A stretch of DNA of 64,000 bases from Ustulina deusta (taxonomy: Eukaryota > Ascomycota > Sordariomycetes > Xylariales > Xylariaceae). How positions within the stretch are numbered: position 1 is the first letter of the stretch; each line of letters starts with the position of its first letter. The notes under the pieces are model-generated. The model was not told the DNA's origin and did no database searches. It saw nothing but the letters and a program-made list of their open reading frames with translations. A program made the position numbers and the translations under genes. The DNA lies in assembly GCA_023159155.1 (NCBI GenBank), contig JAJNNX010000004.1, forward strand, positions 682,001 to 746,000, given 5' to 3'. This document shows, piece by piece, positions 39,011-50,769 of this stretch.

Positions 39011-41485
39011 ATGGCGCCCTCGGCTAAGAAACGAAGGGTATCTCGGCCCGAGAGCGACCAGGACAATCGCGACAATGACGCTCCCCACGCTCGGGCGTCC
39101 TCCTCTTCCACAGAATCAGCTACGCTGGCTGAGGAATCCTCTGCCCCCGGCGAAGCCGAAGCGCCCCGAAAGACGTTCAAGGAATTGGTGCGATTGTACT
39201 CTTGCTTCTGGATTCGCCCTCCCCAAGCTAACGTCGTCCTGGTGTGTCAGGGTCTCATCGACAGCCTTTGCGATGCCTGCGCTTCTTTGAACTATATACA
39301 TGCTACGCCTATCCAAGAGAAGTCCATTCCCGAAGCCCTTGCTGGGAAGGATATCATTGGTCTAGCAGAGACTGGCTCCGGCAAGAGTACGGCATCCTCC
39401 GTCTCCTCTTATTTCCGCATCCTCACTGACCCGTCTTCGACAGCGGCCGCCTTCGTACTCCCCATCTTGCAATCGCTCCTCGAGCGTCCTTCGCCTCTCT
39501 ACGCCTTGATCCTGGCGCCCACCCGCGAGTTGGCACAGCAGATTGGCCAACAGGTCGATGCTCTCGGAGCCACGATTTCTGTCCGAAGCTGCACCATTGT
39601 CGGAGGGTAAGTGGTTGAGGCGACTTTTGGTCTTGTTATCCTGGCTAGATCTATGCCCCATGAGCTATGAAACCCCCTAAAGGGGTTCTACCTAGAGACA
39701 TTCTACTGACGATGCATTTGAAAAGCCTCGATATGGTGGCACAAGCAATTGCCCTGGGAAAGAAGCCGCACGTCATTGTCGCCACACCTGGGAGGCTCTT
39801 GGACCACCTCGAGAAGACGAAAGGCTTTAAGCTGAATTCTCTTAAATACCTAGTCATAGATGAAGCCGACAGACTACTTGACATGGACTTTGGTCCAGTA
39901 TTAGAAAAATTGCTAAAGTTCATACCAAGGGAGAGTGCGTATTCTAAAACTTTTACATCCTCTGTTGGCAGGTTTCAGGCTGTCTGAATTGCTGACTCCT
40001 GATTTGCCCAGGACGAACTTTTCTCTTTTCTGCGACGATGAGCTCAAAAGTGTGTAACTTTATTCCCCAGCCATGCAAAGCATCTCATTGACCAATACTG
40101 TCCAGGTGGAATCGTTGCAGCGGGCTTCTTTGCGGGATCCCGTTCGTGTTTCGGTGTCGTCTAACAAATATCAGACAGTATCAACACTAAAACAGGTGAG
40201 TTGACCTCTCAGTTTACCCTCCATTTGGGTCTTGGTCTCGATTCCGTTCGCTAACTCCTTATTCGTTTAGTTCTACGTATGTTTCGTTGCACTTTTTCAA
40301 ACTAATGCGAAGAGAGCAGCTCACTCCTAGCTTCTCTATCAAGCCTTTAAAATCGTTATAATGATGACTAACTTTCAATTCCCCAAGTTATTCATACCAC
40401 ATGCCTTGAAGGATTTCTATCTCATATCTTTGCTCTCCGAATTTAAAGGGAGAAGTACCATTATCTTCGCAAGAACAGTGTTCGAGGTACAGCGGATCTC
40501 TATTATGATTAGACAGCTGGGCTTCAAAGGCATTCCTCTTCATGGTATGTCATTTGTTCCTTTTCTGTGGCTTCATTTTCCAAATGTTTCACTTTACTTT
40601 TCCATGCACTCTACATACGCTCTCCATTTTATACTAACTCGATATAGGACAATTATCGCAGTCTGCTCGCCTAGGGGCGCTCAACAAATTCAAAAGTAAC
40701 GCGAGAGATATTTTGGTTGCCACAGATGTCGCAGGTACAAAACACGATGCTAGCTGATGTATTTGCCGATTCTGACAAGATATGTACAGCCAGAGGTCTC
40801 GACATTACAGACGTCTCGATTGTCTTGAATTATGACCGTTAGTAGCATTTATTTCCCCTATTTTCGTTGTCAGAAGCAGAACATTCCGCATACCCTTGAA
40901 CCTTGATCAAATTCAGGTGTGAAAAGTATAATTAACATCATCCATCACAGTCCCTGGCGACAGTAAAACTTATATCCACAGGTAAAGACTCCATTCAAGA
41001 TTATGCAATGCAGTCTTGCTAATTTATTCAGGGTCGGTCGAACCGCGAGAGCGGGAAAGTCGGGGCAGGCGATTTCACTTATCACCCAGTATGACCTCGA
41101 AGTCTACAAAAGAATCGAAGCGGCGTTGGGCTTCAAGCTTCCGTGAGTGTCTTCAGAGTCATTTGTTCCTTTCTTTTCAAAATATCAAGGCACCTTTTCA
41201 GGTTAAAATCATATCTGGGAGCTTTTCACGGCTCTGGAACACTCGAAAATTGCGACGCCTAAAGTAGCGCGAGCTGACTCACAGTACTGCAGTGAATTCC
41301 CAAGTGAGCGTGATGAAGTCATGGTTTACCGTGAGCGGACAGAGGAAGCACAAAGACATGCTCGAAACGAGATGAAGACGTTGATGGACGATCGAGGGAA
41401 CAGAGGCTCTGTTTTGAGCGGCCGCCGGTTAGGCCAGAGTGCTACTAAGCGACGCCGTGATAATATGGATGCTGAGGAGGGCTAA
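39011..41485 (+). CDS. rrp3: DEAD-box ATP-dependent rRNA helicase Rrp3 (DDX47 family)
   Basis: Nucleolar helicase for 18S rRNA maturation. Thirteen inferred exons give 481 residues: 39011-39187, 39251-39386, 39444-39606, 39726-39934, 40012-40049, 40106-40195, 40271-40276 (6 nt), 40388-40544, 40648-40734, 40790-40837, 40951-40981, 41032-41142, 41293-41485. Phases close throughout. Spliced motifs in order: Q motif [13 protein letters not shown], motif I AETGSGKT (across intron 2), Ia [10 protein letters not shown] (across intron 3), [53 protein letters not shown] and [15 protein letters not shown]. The microexon TTCTAC joins KQ to LFIPH, giving KQFYLFIPH, the form seen in relatives (QYYLFIPH). 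The basic C-terminus ends [14 protein letters not shown]. High intron density is unusual in this window. Confidence 0.94.
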
Positions 41486-42895
41486 AGCTCTCATCGATGG
41501 ATCACAAACAAGAGACGATCCCATATAAGAGCAGCTGAGTTGGGTCACCACCATCAGCTGTCTCGTGTGCTTCAGACGCGCAGCTAGCTGAAAACAAGTG
41601 AAACATGATCTTCCAGTATTCTCTATCTTCTGCGCCACCAATACAATACCGGTCACTTGTACGCCGACCCTTCATTAGCACACACCTTAAGCCCACGACC
41701 CGATGACCCTCATTTCATTGAGTACCAATGAATAGGTGAAGTTAATTGGCGACTGTGTCATGGTGTTGGTAGTGCTTGCTACGGGCGAGGACGTCGAGAA
41801 TGCGGGCGAATGTTTTTGTTGGGAGTCCGCGGTGCGAGGCTGACCAAGACCTTTTTTTGAATGGGAGGGGTATAAAAAAAAAAGTTCGACTGATAATTTA
41901 ACACCATTAACTAGGTAGCAACAGAGATAATACGAGACCCGTTGCTATTATTAAAGTATTGCAGATGATCTCTGGGTGTATGGGCTCTGCCCTTTGTTGA
42001 CTCGCAGCCATCCTAGCAGAATTCATATTGATACTACCGTGCGATTAAAACATAGTACCGGAGAGCTGGTTACAGGTGCAAGAACTTCGCAGATACTATA
42101 TATATATACCTTGAAGCTGGAAAATGTTAATCCATGCATGCATGGTCAAGTTTTGCCGCTGTAACATTGGTCTTAGAGCCCCCCCACAATGGGACTTTTC
42201 TTGACTACCACAACAAGGCCTCGGCTAAGACACGCTTTGGTCTTGATATGAGAATATTATGGTTTGTTTTTGTCTCTTTGGATTTGGCGGTGGTGAGGAT
42301 GTGGTTAGCTCTGAGGCCGGCATGCTGTATGCAGACTGAATGGTAAACATATTGTTTGAAAGGAAAATCATCATTATACAATTCTTGCTCCTGTATTACT
42401 AGAGATGGCCTTTCTCCTCACTTGACGGGTGAATCGAAACTGTTGTTGGGTTGTTGCTATATCACGTATTGCGTTCGGTACGGAATATCGTGATGCTTAC
42501 CTGGGTAGTGCGAAACGAGACACTGCCCGAAGGCCCAATTAACGCCTCGGCTCTACGTCCGCGTTCAATAGCAAGGGCATCTATCCACAGCAATGGACTG
42601 TGTGGTTCGAACAGAGTACTCGGGGAAATCCTGCTGCCATAGGCTGTCTTCGGAATACCACACTCCATTCTCCCCAAACCAATCCTTGGCGCCCCGGCGG
42701 TGGCAGGTATCTGTGTTTGGTTTTTCCATCAAACAGCGATCGGCATCAAGATCCTGGACCGGGGTTCTGGAGACAATTCACGTCGTATTCTGCCTTCTTT
42801 ATATTCGAAGCTCCATGATGGCATCCGACATCTCTTGTGACGAGGTGTCGCTCTTACTTTGTCTTTCTTGATAAGTTCTTCGCCGTCTTCGTAAA
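41486..42895. other. intergenic between rrp3 and pectate lyase
   Basis: 1.4 kb. Contains an A-run near 41874-41883 and a short TA run near 42098. No gene recognised. The last few hundred bases form the pectate lyase promoter, where I saw no obvious paired CreA site. Confidence 0.4.
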
Positions 42896-44506
42896 ATGGG
42901 TTGGCTACAACGTCTCACTTCAGCGTCATTGTTGGCGCTCGTCCCTCAGGTGTCCGGACTACTCGCATTTCCCGGAGCCGAAGGCTTCGGACGCAATGCC
43001 ATTGGTGGGCGGACCGGTAGCGTCTACCACGTAACAAATCTGAAGTATGTTGTGCAACCCGTTTTGGGGCGGGAAATTCTACAAGTATAAAAGCTGACCG
43101 CACCTGAGGTAAAGCGATGAAGGCACGGGTTCGTTCCGAGACGCGGTCTCTCAAGCTAATCGCATTGTGGTCTTCGATGTGGGAGGCACAATCAACATCA
43201 CCGACCGTGTGGTTGTCTCCAGTAGGCATTTTCGAGTATTCTATCCCATCTACAGCAAGGCTTCTGCTTTTGTATGCTTTTACATGCGCCCGGAGTCCCT
43301 AAAATGAACCAAAATACCTGCCATGGGCGTTCAATTTTGACATCTGGATTCTTACAGAGAACGTCTACATCGCCGGGCAGACGGCACCGGGGGACGGGAT
43401 AACAGTGTACGGAAACGGGCTGTCATGGTCCAACGCCAACGAGGCCATCGTCCGCTACATGCGCTTCCGCATGGGTAAGTCGGGCGACTCGGGCAAAGAC
43501 GGCATAACCATCGCCGACGGCCAGAACATGATCTTTGACCACGTCTCCGTCACCTGGGGCCGTGACGAGACCTTCTCTATTAACGGGGATGTCACGAATG
43601 TAACGATCCAGGACTCGATCATCGGCCAGGGATTAGACACACATAGCTGCGGTGGGCTGATGCAGACTGATGGTGGCGTCAGTCTCTTCCGGAACTTGTA
43701 CATCGATAACAAGACGCGCAACCCCAAAGTCAAGGGCGTAAACGACTTCCAGAACAACGTAAGATTGACCCGCAACGAACATCTGAGAGCGTGCTATTTC
43801 CTGACCTCTTGTACCAGATTGTTTACAACTGGGGCGGCGGCGGCGGCTACATCGCCGGCGACAGCGACGGGCAAAGCTATGCGAATGTCATCAACAACTA
43901 TTTCATCTCGGGCCCCAGCACAAGCGTCACGGCCTTCACGCGAGGCAACGCCAACTTCCACGGGTGTCAGTCTCCCTGATGCGGTCCCCCGGTGACCTAG
44001 CAATGAAAAACATGGTCTGATCTAACTCGCTTCAATTAGACGTGTCCAACAATTTCTACGACTCGGACCGAAACGGCGTCCTCGACGGCACCGCGCTCTG
44101 CGTCAAGACGACCTGCTACAGCGACATGGACATCGTGTCGACGCAGTTCGACTACCCCGGCCCGACGACGCTGCGCAGTCCGCAGGACGCGGTGACGTAC
44201 GTGCTCGCCAACGTCGGGACCACGTACCCGTCGCGGGACGGCGTCGATGACACCCTCGTGGCCGAGGTGCGGAGCTGGGGCAAGACGGGCCAGCTGGTCA
44301 GCGACGAGACGGCGAGCCCCATGTACGGGCCGGGGTACATCGCGGGCGGCGCGAAGCCCACCGACACGGACGGCGACGGGATCCCGGACGCGTGGGAACA
44401 GGCCAACGGGCTGGATCCCCAGGACGCCAGCGACGCCATGGAGATCAGCAGCTCTGGGTACGCCAATATCGAGGTGTACGTGAACTCGCTGGTTCCGTCT
44501 TCGTAG
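42896..44506 (+). CDS. plyC: secreted pectate lyase C-like enzyme (family PL1)
   Basis: Extracellular calcium-dependent lyase for de-esterified pectin. Inferred exons are 42896-43044, 43115-43221, 43358-43758, 43818-43965 and 44040-44506 (423 residues, close to Aspergillus PlyC). A signal peptide (about MGWLQRLTSASLLALVPQVSG) precedes LLAFPGAEGFGRNAIGGRTG. Later blocks are GTGSFRDAVSQANRIVVFDVGG, IAGQTAPGDGITVYGNG, MIFDHVSVTWGRDETFSING, THSCGGLMQTDGG, NKTRNPKVKG and YNWGGGGGYIAGDSDG. A C-terminal DTDGDGIPDAWE loop resembles an EF-hand or thrombospondin-type-3 calcium site. Intron 4 needs the weaker donor GTCAGT so that exons join as NFHG-YVSNNFY; the phase then closes. With the pectin lyase 17 kb away the window carries two pectinolytic enzymes of different specificity. 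Confidence 0.93.
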
Positions 44507-45840
44507 TGTTAGATTACTCTAAGAAAGTCAGAAAGGGCACCACGCAACAAGAAAGTGTAGGGAGTGTCTAGAGTCCACTACATGCAGACTATATATATAT
44601 ATATATATATATTATCTTATTGCACGGCAATATCAATCCTCTTCTAGCGAGGAAGCCGTATGTTGATTCGTGGGACGCAGAAGAAGCGAGGTAGCAGTGG
44701 CCTCGAAACCGTCACTGTCTCGAAAACCACCTCGGCCTTGGTAATTTCTCAGCGGTCCAACTCGTGCGGAGACTCACTATCTAGTATTCGATAACAAACA
44801 AGACAACTAGATTCCTAACCCAGCCAGACAACAGCGAATATAGTTCAGCCGTATTATAAGCAAGCGGCCTCACTCGCCCATGGGCGGATGACGAATAGAC
44901 ATAAACCGCACAGCCGTACATACGCAGATATATATGCCCGCCTCCATATGCTACGACGAAGCGCGCGCAATTGAGAGCCAACGGTTCGAACACATGCGCT
45001 CTTCCAGTGTGTCCATCGCCACTTACCCTACCCTGACGATACATAACGACACGATTGCCGCAGGACGTGCAGTACAAACCCCGACGCGGCGGCTCTCAAA
45101 GTATTGTATGGAATGCTGCAGCGACTCCAGCAGTCGAAGGGGAGGAGAAACTACACGCGACACCTCACGCTGATTCGTCTGACGTTCAATCGCTAACCAT
45201 GAATCTGGCTTCAAAGGCCCGACAACAGCGCTGAACCTAGTTGGGCCGCAATCGTGGGTTGTGGCCGTATGAGCAGCCAACCGGAAGTGCTCTGACACTT
45301 GTCAAGGGAGACGAGGTTGCAAGAAGCGTGGGGTTTGTGGGGGGGTTCTTAGTGAAGTTCAAGCTCGCTATCCACGAACATGGGCAATCAAGTAGAATCT
45401 TCCTACCTTGTCTTACTTTTCCTCGGTTTTCCTCTAGCATCATCCCTTGCTATTTCAAAAGTGATGACCCTCGCGCGACTCTCAGATCAGTCCTTGGCTA
45501 GTTTTGAAGTCGTTTCGAAAGAGCATCATGGGTCACTTAACTTCGTAATAAAATTACCTCGTGTTGACGGAATCTCGAGTGTACAGGGGGCGCAGTGATA
45601 TTCCTGCTCTACTATAGACGAACGTCCTTCGGGAATTTGTCTGCCTCTGTATCTAATCGTTTTTCAAAGGAAATCGTCTATTCCCCTGATCCTAGCACAG
45701 CATAGAACCGCAGAAGATAATAATCTACCGACTAGATGGGAATGAGGTTCAACAATAGGAGGCTGAACAAGAGATGGGGACGAGGGCAGTCGCAGTGACA
45801 GCAACGATATGGGTTAGATGATAAGGGCCTGGTGGCCGCA
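44507..45840. other. intergenic with possible small secreted ORF
   Basis: Begins with a (TA)n run (about 44590-44611) downstream of the pectate lyase. An ORF of 72 codons at 45380-45598 (plus) opens with a hydrophobic leader (SSYLVLLFLGFPLASSLA) and could be a small secreted protein, but it has no recognised family or cysteines. I leave it uncalled as a gene. Confidence 0.35.
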
Positions 45841-46658
45841 TCAATCCTCCTCGTCATCACCATCGGCAACGACGGTTGCGACGGTGTTCTTACCACCGAC
45901 AGGGACATCAACTCCGACCTTGACTTTGGAGATTGACTCATCGGCATCCTCGTCCCATTCATCCTCCTCGGCACCATCTTCTTCCTCATCTTCCTCGCCG
46001 AGCGCTGCTTCAACTTCCTCCTCGTCCAACTCCTCGTCCTCGTCCCCCTCGCCGTTGTTGACGGCGGGAGCGGAGTCGTTTGGAGCACTTGTCGTCTTCT
46101 GCTTCTTCTTGGGGGGAGCTTCATCTAAAAAGAACTAGAATGTCAGTAAGAGATAATGAGAACTGGAAGTTTGGGCTAAGGATGTTGTAATAGTGCGTTA
46201 CTTGAAGGAAAGGAGAGGGAGCGAAGGACTAATCAGACTCACGGTTTACCCCATTCTTCACTTCTGGCTCGCCTTCGTCATCGTATTCCTCCTCATCCTC
46301 CTCTGCATCGTCGTCGTCACCGTCATCTTCCTCTTCTTCTTCATCTGATATGCTAACAAGCAGCTCATTAGCGGATTGTTTTGTTGCCGTTTCCTGCGAA
46401 GATCACTGGGGAAACTGCGAACACGTAGTAACAAAACGCTGAGTGTTCTATTGAGGCGGCGTCGGCGCGTATGGAAGCATCACATGCGAAGAAGAATACA
46501 ACTGCCTGATTTTGGGCGAACCAAGGATCGTATTGATAGTTGAAGAAGGTACGAGAGGACTGCGAGACTTACTACTCCTCTTCCTCCTCGCTCTCATCAC
46601 TTGGGAGCGCAACGAGCTCTTCTTCCTCCTCTTCCTGCTTCCTTTTACGGGCACTCAT
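45841..46658 (-). CDS. very acidic nuclear-type protein, function unknown
   Basis: Inferred exons on the minus strand are 46658-46573, 46352-46243 and 46124-45841 (159 residues, phases close; introns 220 and 118 nt). It begins MSARKRKQEEEEELVALPSD, a short basic patch followed by acidic runs. The second exon is almost wholly Asp/Glu (YISDEEEEEDDGDDDD). A basic PPKKKQK patch after the second intron could be a nuclear localisation signal, followed by more acidic sequence and a C-terminal ISKVKVGVDVPVGGKN segment, the only non-charged part. Composition suggests a histone-binding or chaperone-like nuclear protein. I do not see the CHZ or nucleoplasmin motif, so no name is given. All three exons share the same compositional style, supporting the model. 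Confidence 0.7.
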
Positions 46659-49600
46659 TTTGGTGTGGCTTTCGAAAACAAGGGATGTTGGGTTGGCGGA
46701 GCTAGGTCACTCGATGTGACAAGAGATGGATGGAAACAATTGGGACTAGCAAATGCAAAATGAAAGGTAAAGAAGATGGGCAGAGGGAAGAGAAATGGGT
46801 GGGAGCTGGGGAAGTAGGGGGGATTTTTTAGCTGTCGCGCCTGGGAAGGCTGCTGGCTGGGGGAGAGGGAGTAGGGGACAGTGGGGGGAGTACGATCGGT
46901 AAGCTGGGTAGGTCGAGCTGGGGCTGGGGGGGACCAGGCGCATCAAGGAATTGAAAGCGAGGAGGGAGGGAGGAAAGGAGAAAGGGGCGGGGGAGGTCAA
47001 GCAGATGGGTGAGTGGGCGCGGAAGGAAAGCTTAGAGGGCTCTACAGCTTGCTTTTGGCTTTGGCTTTGCCTATCTGGCCTGGTTGCTTATTAGACCTAC
47101 CGTCCAGTAACGTTCATCCGGTAGCCCCGTGGGCCAGAGGGAGAAAGAAGGCTGGAGCAGCCCCGGGGTGAGCGTCGCAGAAAGCTCGAGGAGAAGGACA
47201 AGAGGAGGCGGAGGAGGGAGGAGGGTGCGGGTGGGAGTGTGAACCGCGTGTAAGTGAGAGGGAGCCACAAGCAGGCGTCATTCTGACCCGCAAATCTATA
47301 GTTAAGTTCGACTGTTGTTGGAACGGGATGCCAGACACCAAGGCACCGACCAAGGAATGCCGAAAGCCATCAGCCATGTTGTACTCGATGTCACTTCGAG
47401 CACTGCGAGCAATGGGGCGGTACCTCGCATTACCTACCATTCTCCATTCTGCCCTACATGTGGATGGATGGGATGGATGGATGGATGGACCACCCCTTGA
47501 AGGAGTAGGCTAAGTCGAGAGCTGCTGCGATCGGGACCCGCTGGGCCTTGACTTCTCGAAAGTAGTATAGAGGGGGAGCTCCAACAGGCGCCAGTCTAAA
47601 AAAAAGACAGGGCCAGGAGGGAGGGCCGCTGGTTGGTCGGAGTGTAGCACGGTATGTACGGCATAAGTACTGTACAGTTACGCTGTGCTCCAGTGCACCA
47701 CGGTGTCTCCATCTCCAGCTATACCCCTGTCTGTGGTGTCTTTTGTCTTTGTCGGTCTTTGAAGAGGTCCGAGCTCCCCTAGCCAGTTCAAAGTTCTTCT
47801 GGCTTGGGGGTTGTGTGCTTCCAAGCTTGCCCTGGTCATGTCCAAGACGGCCCGGACTGTGGAATCATCCTTCCCCGAGTTCGCACACTGCAGCCTTTGT
47901 CTTGGGATGCTCTCGAGCCTAGTGTAGAGGAAGCTCGGGAAGAGAAAACTGGCCGGGTGAGTATCCAATAGAAATTGTCACGCTCGACGTGCGACTATGC
48001 TAAGATTAATAGTTGTTGACATGCTGGCTGTCCTGGGGAATGCATGCTCCCCGAAGCTGACCATTTGCTCCAAGCCGGTGCCTATGACAAGCAATTCGAA
48101 ATGATAGAAAAATAGGCAGAAAACGTGAAGCTGGCCGTTCTCGTCGATCTGCAAAACCGCAACAACTGATTTGTCTACCCCCTGAGCCTGCGAGGTTTAG
48201 TGCTGTCTGAAATAAAACCATTGGAGACAGGGTTGGGGCTCTAAGTGTTGCGTCGCCATGCTGTCGATACAAAGCTCTTTTTGAGAGGGTAGACAGGCAG
48301 CTCTCTGGTGTTTCTCGTATCGTGGCACTTCAGCAAGAAGAACACTGTAGCGCATGGCAGAATTGGATTTGCGGCGTTTGAGTTTGTAGAACCGACCGTG
48401 CTGCAACTACATCTATTATGGTACCTCTTGGGAGTGTATCAGGACACCCGTCGGCGGGATGAATGGAGGCTTCAATTGGTGGTGAGATATCTATCCATCG
48501 TGTGCTACCGTGGCGGACAAGTGGGAAGGTGTCTTCTTCCCTTCTGGGATAGTTGCGTCGTGGTCGACTGCAATATGGGCTGGTCTCATCGCGGTCTTAA
48601 CAACGAGCACCCGATTCTAGTGTTGCGTTTTCTTTGCAGAGGCTGTACAGTAAACCATGTCTGTACAGCTTGCGATGGCATACCTGTAGCAACCCTGTCG
48701 GCACTCCCTCTGCGCGACAAGACGCTCGCAAAAATCGATAACCCACCTACCTACTTTATTATTCAGGACGGCTTATATTTCACACCCGAGACAAGTGTGC
48801 GCCGAGATGTCTCTGAATAGGTCCGGTCACAACTAGACAGGATAAAAGCCGAAGGGAGAAGGAAAACGAGCCAACTAGTGTAATCGTACCTACAGTAGAT
48901 GGTACACAAGCAACGGTTGACGAGCTTTAGCTCGGCCCGGGAAAAATGCTCTCTTGCTTCTCTCGGGAACCTGGGGAAATTACCGTTGACGATAGAACGT
49001 GAGATTTCACTTGGGCGGATTTGGAATGGAAAGGCGGTGCCTGGTCTGTGACGGGTACTCTGGAGCTGCATCTATCTTCGTGTCGCACGGCTGTAGTGTA
49101 TCCTGTACTGTGACATACACCTACCTCCTATGTCTTAGGGTACATATGTAGGTAATACCTAGTGTGTGCACTGTGGAGTCGGTACGGTATAGGTATATAT
49201 GTAGGTCAGGAACAGCCCGAGCAAGGCACCTATTTCGTGCATGCAAGGGTCCTCCAACACAGTCCCAGCCAGACAATTGGCTCTGCTGTGCTAAACGACG
49301 TCCAGTAACTCGCCAACACGCCTTTTCGACTACATTAGGTACCCAAGTAGTCGCTCTCATGTAGAGGCATTAGTGATCATAATATGCAATCCGATTAGAG
49401 GTATCTTATAGCCAGGATGATTCCTGTACATGCTGAAGACTAGATAAATGGCGCAACACTGAGCGTCCCTGTAATAATAAATCTCATCATTACACTCCGA
49501 GACCCCATAAGAACCGACAAGGTAGGCGAAAGCTAGCGAAAGCAATGACGTCGAGTGGTGTACAGCATATGTAAGGGCGAGAAACACGCGCTGTCTTACC

Positions 49601-50738
49601 ATCAGATATCTGGGATGCTGATGAAGCGCGTCATCAACAATAAATTTCCGGGATTCATGATGGATAGTCTGACTCCTGAAAGCGTCCTTTCTAATTATTT
49701 TCCTCTTCGGTGTGTCACCCAAGGGAATTGGCCAATCAAGACAGTCTAGACTCGATGTTATCCTGCCAAGCAGCGGACCGGACTCCTAGTTTGTGGTCCG
49801 CGCCCACCTGGTTGGAACTGACTTGTGCATGCCCGCAGTCGAATTTTACATCTGAAGTACATATATAAGTATGCAGTACCTCGGTACTAGTAGCACACCA
49901 TCACTAGCATGCGCGATGGATTTTAGCATACCTAGTATACGGGACCTTTTGCGGCATGGGAGGTACACTAGGCAGCGCGCAGTGGAGTGGGAGAAGGGAG
50001 AAGAACATGCTGCGGCAGTTGGTCGCGCTGTGCCTGCCTTTCCAGCTGATGAGAAGTTGATAATTCCAAGGCGTACCTGGTTTGATACCGTCGCTGGATA
50101 TGTAATTCTCTTATCCTAACAATGAATCCTGCCTACCAAAGATGGTAGTGAGTTGTGACAGATAGCAAGTGTATGTGTGGTACGAGCATCGGATCTTTCT
50201 TTCGTACGCCCTCGATAGGTAGTGCGTATACCTACGAAACATCAATGTGTGTTACGCAACTTACATGGTACCTCATAGTAGTATGCTGTCGATTTCAGTG
50301 TACAACTCGCAATGTACAGACGACAGTACTGTAGGTATCCCGTATTGGTAAGTAATAGCCCCGTATGAGACTCGGGACCCCCCTGGGTTCTCTCAGACCT
50401 TACATGGTAATGTAGAGACCGCCTGCAGCCGTCAATGTTACCTGCAGGTGCAGGTCCAACCCCTGAATTAGAGTTCTACATACTAGTATATGTAGTATGA
50501 TACCTACATAAGGTGCTGCAGACCATCTTGTTCCAGACAGATAGCAAATAGTACCTAGCAGAGTAGAGACAGAATAAGTGGATCAGTAGAAGAGACCACA
50601 GCAGGGATCGGGAACAAAAGAATAAGAATACTAAATTGTTAACAAAGGTTGCCTGTCCAGGTCTTCAACCTCAGCGTACCTCAACGTATGCAAGTAGTAG
50701 TAGTTGTTGTACTATATATAGGCCTAACGGCACTCTCA

Positions 50739-50769
50739 GCAGGTATCTAGATACTTACTAGATACCTGC
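50739..50769. repeat. perfect 11-bp inverted repeat with 9-nt spacer
   Basis: GCAGGTATCTA and TAGATACCTGC are exact reverse complements. It could form a hairpin or be a binding-site pair. Nothing next to it identifies a role. Confidence 0.6.

Noticed and set aside
44590..45100. tRNA genes in intergenic DNA
   Set aside because: Matches to GGTTCGAA-like B-box words (for example near 44981, 42602 and 25275) lack paired acceptor and anticodon stems.
45841..46658. Histone chaperone Chz1 as identity of the acidic protein
   Set aside because: Acidic composition alone fits, but the short CHZ motif could not be seen, so the name was withheld.
48308..48820. 170-codon plus-strand ORF
   Set aside because: Irregular composition, no domain, no leader features; it lies in a gene-free region where random ORFs of this size occur.
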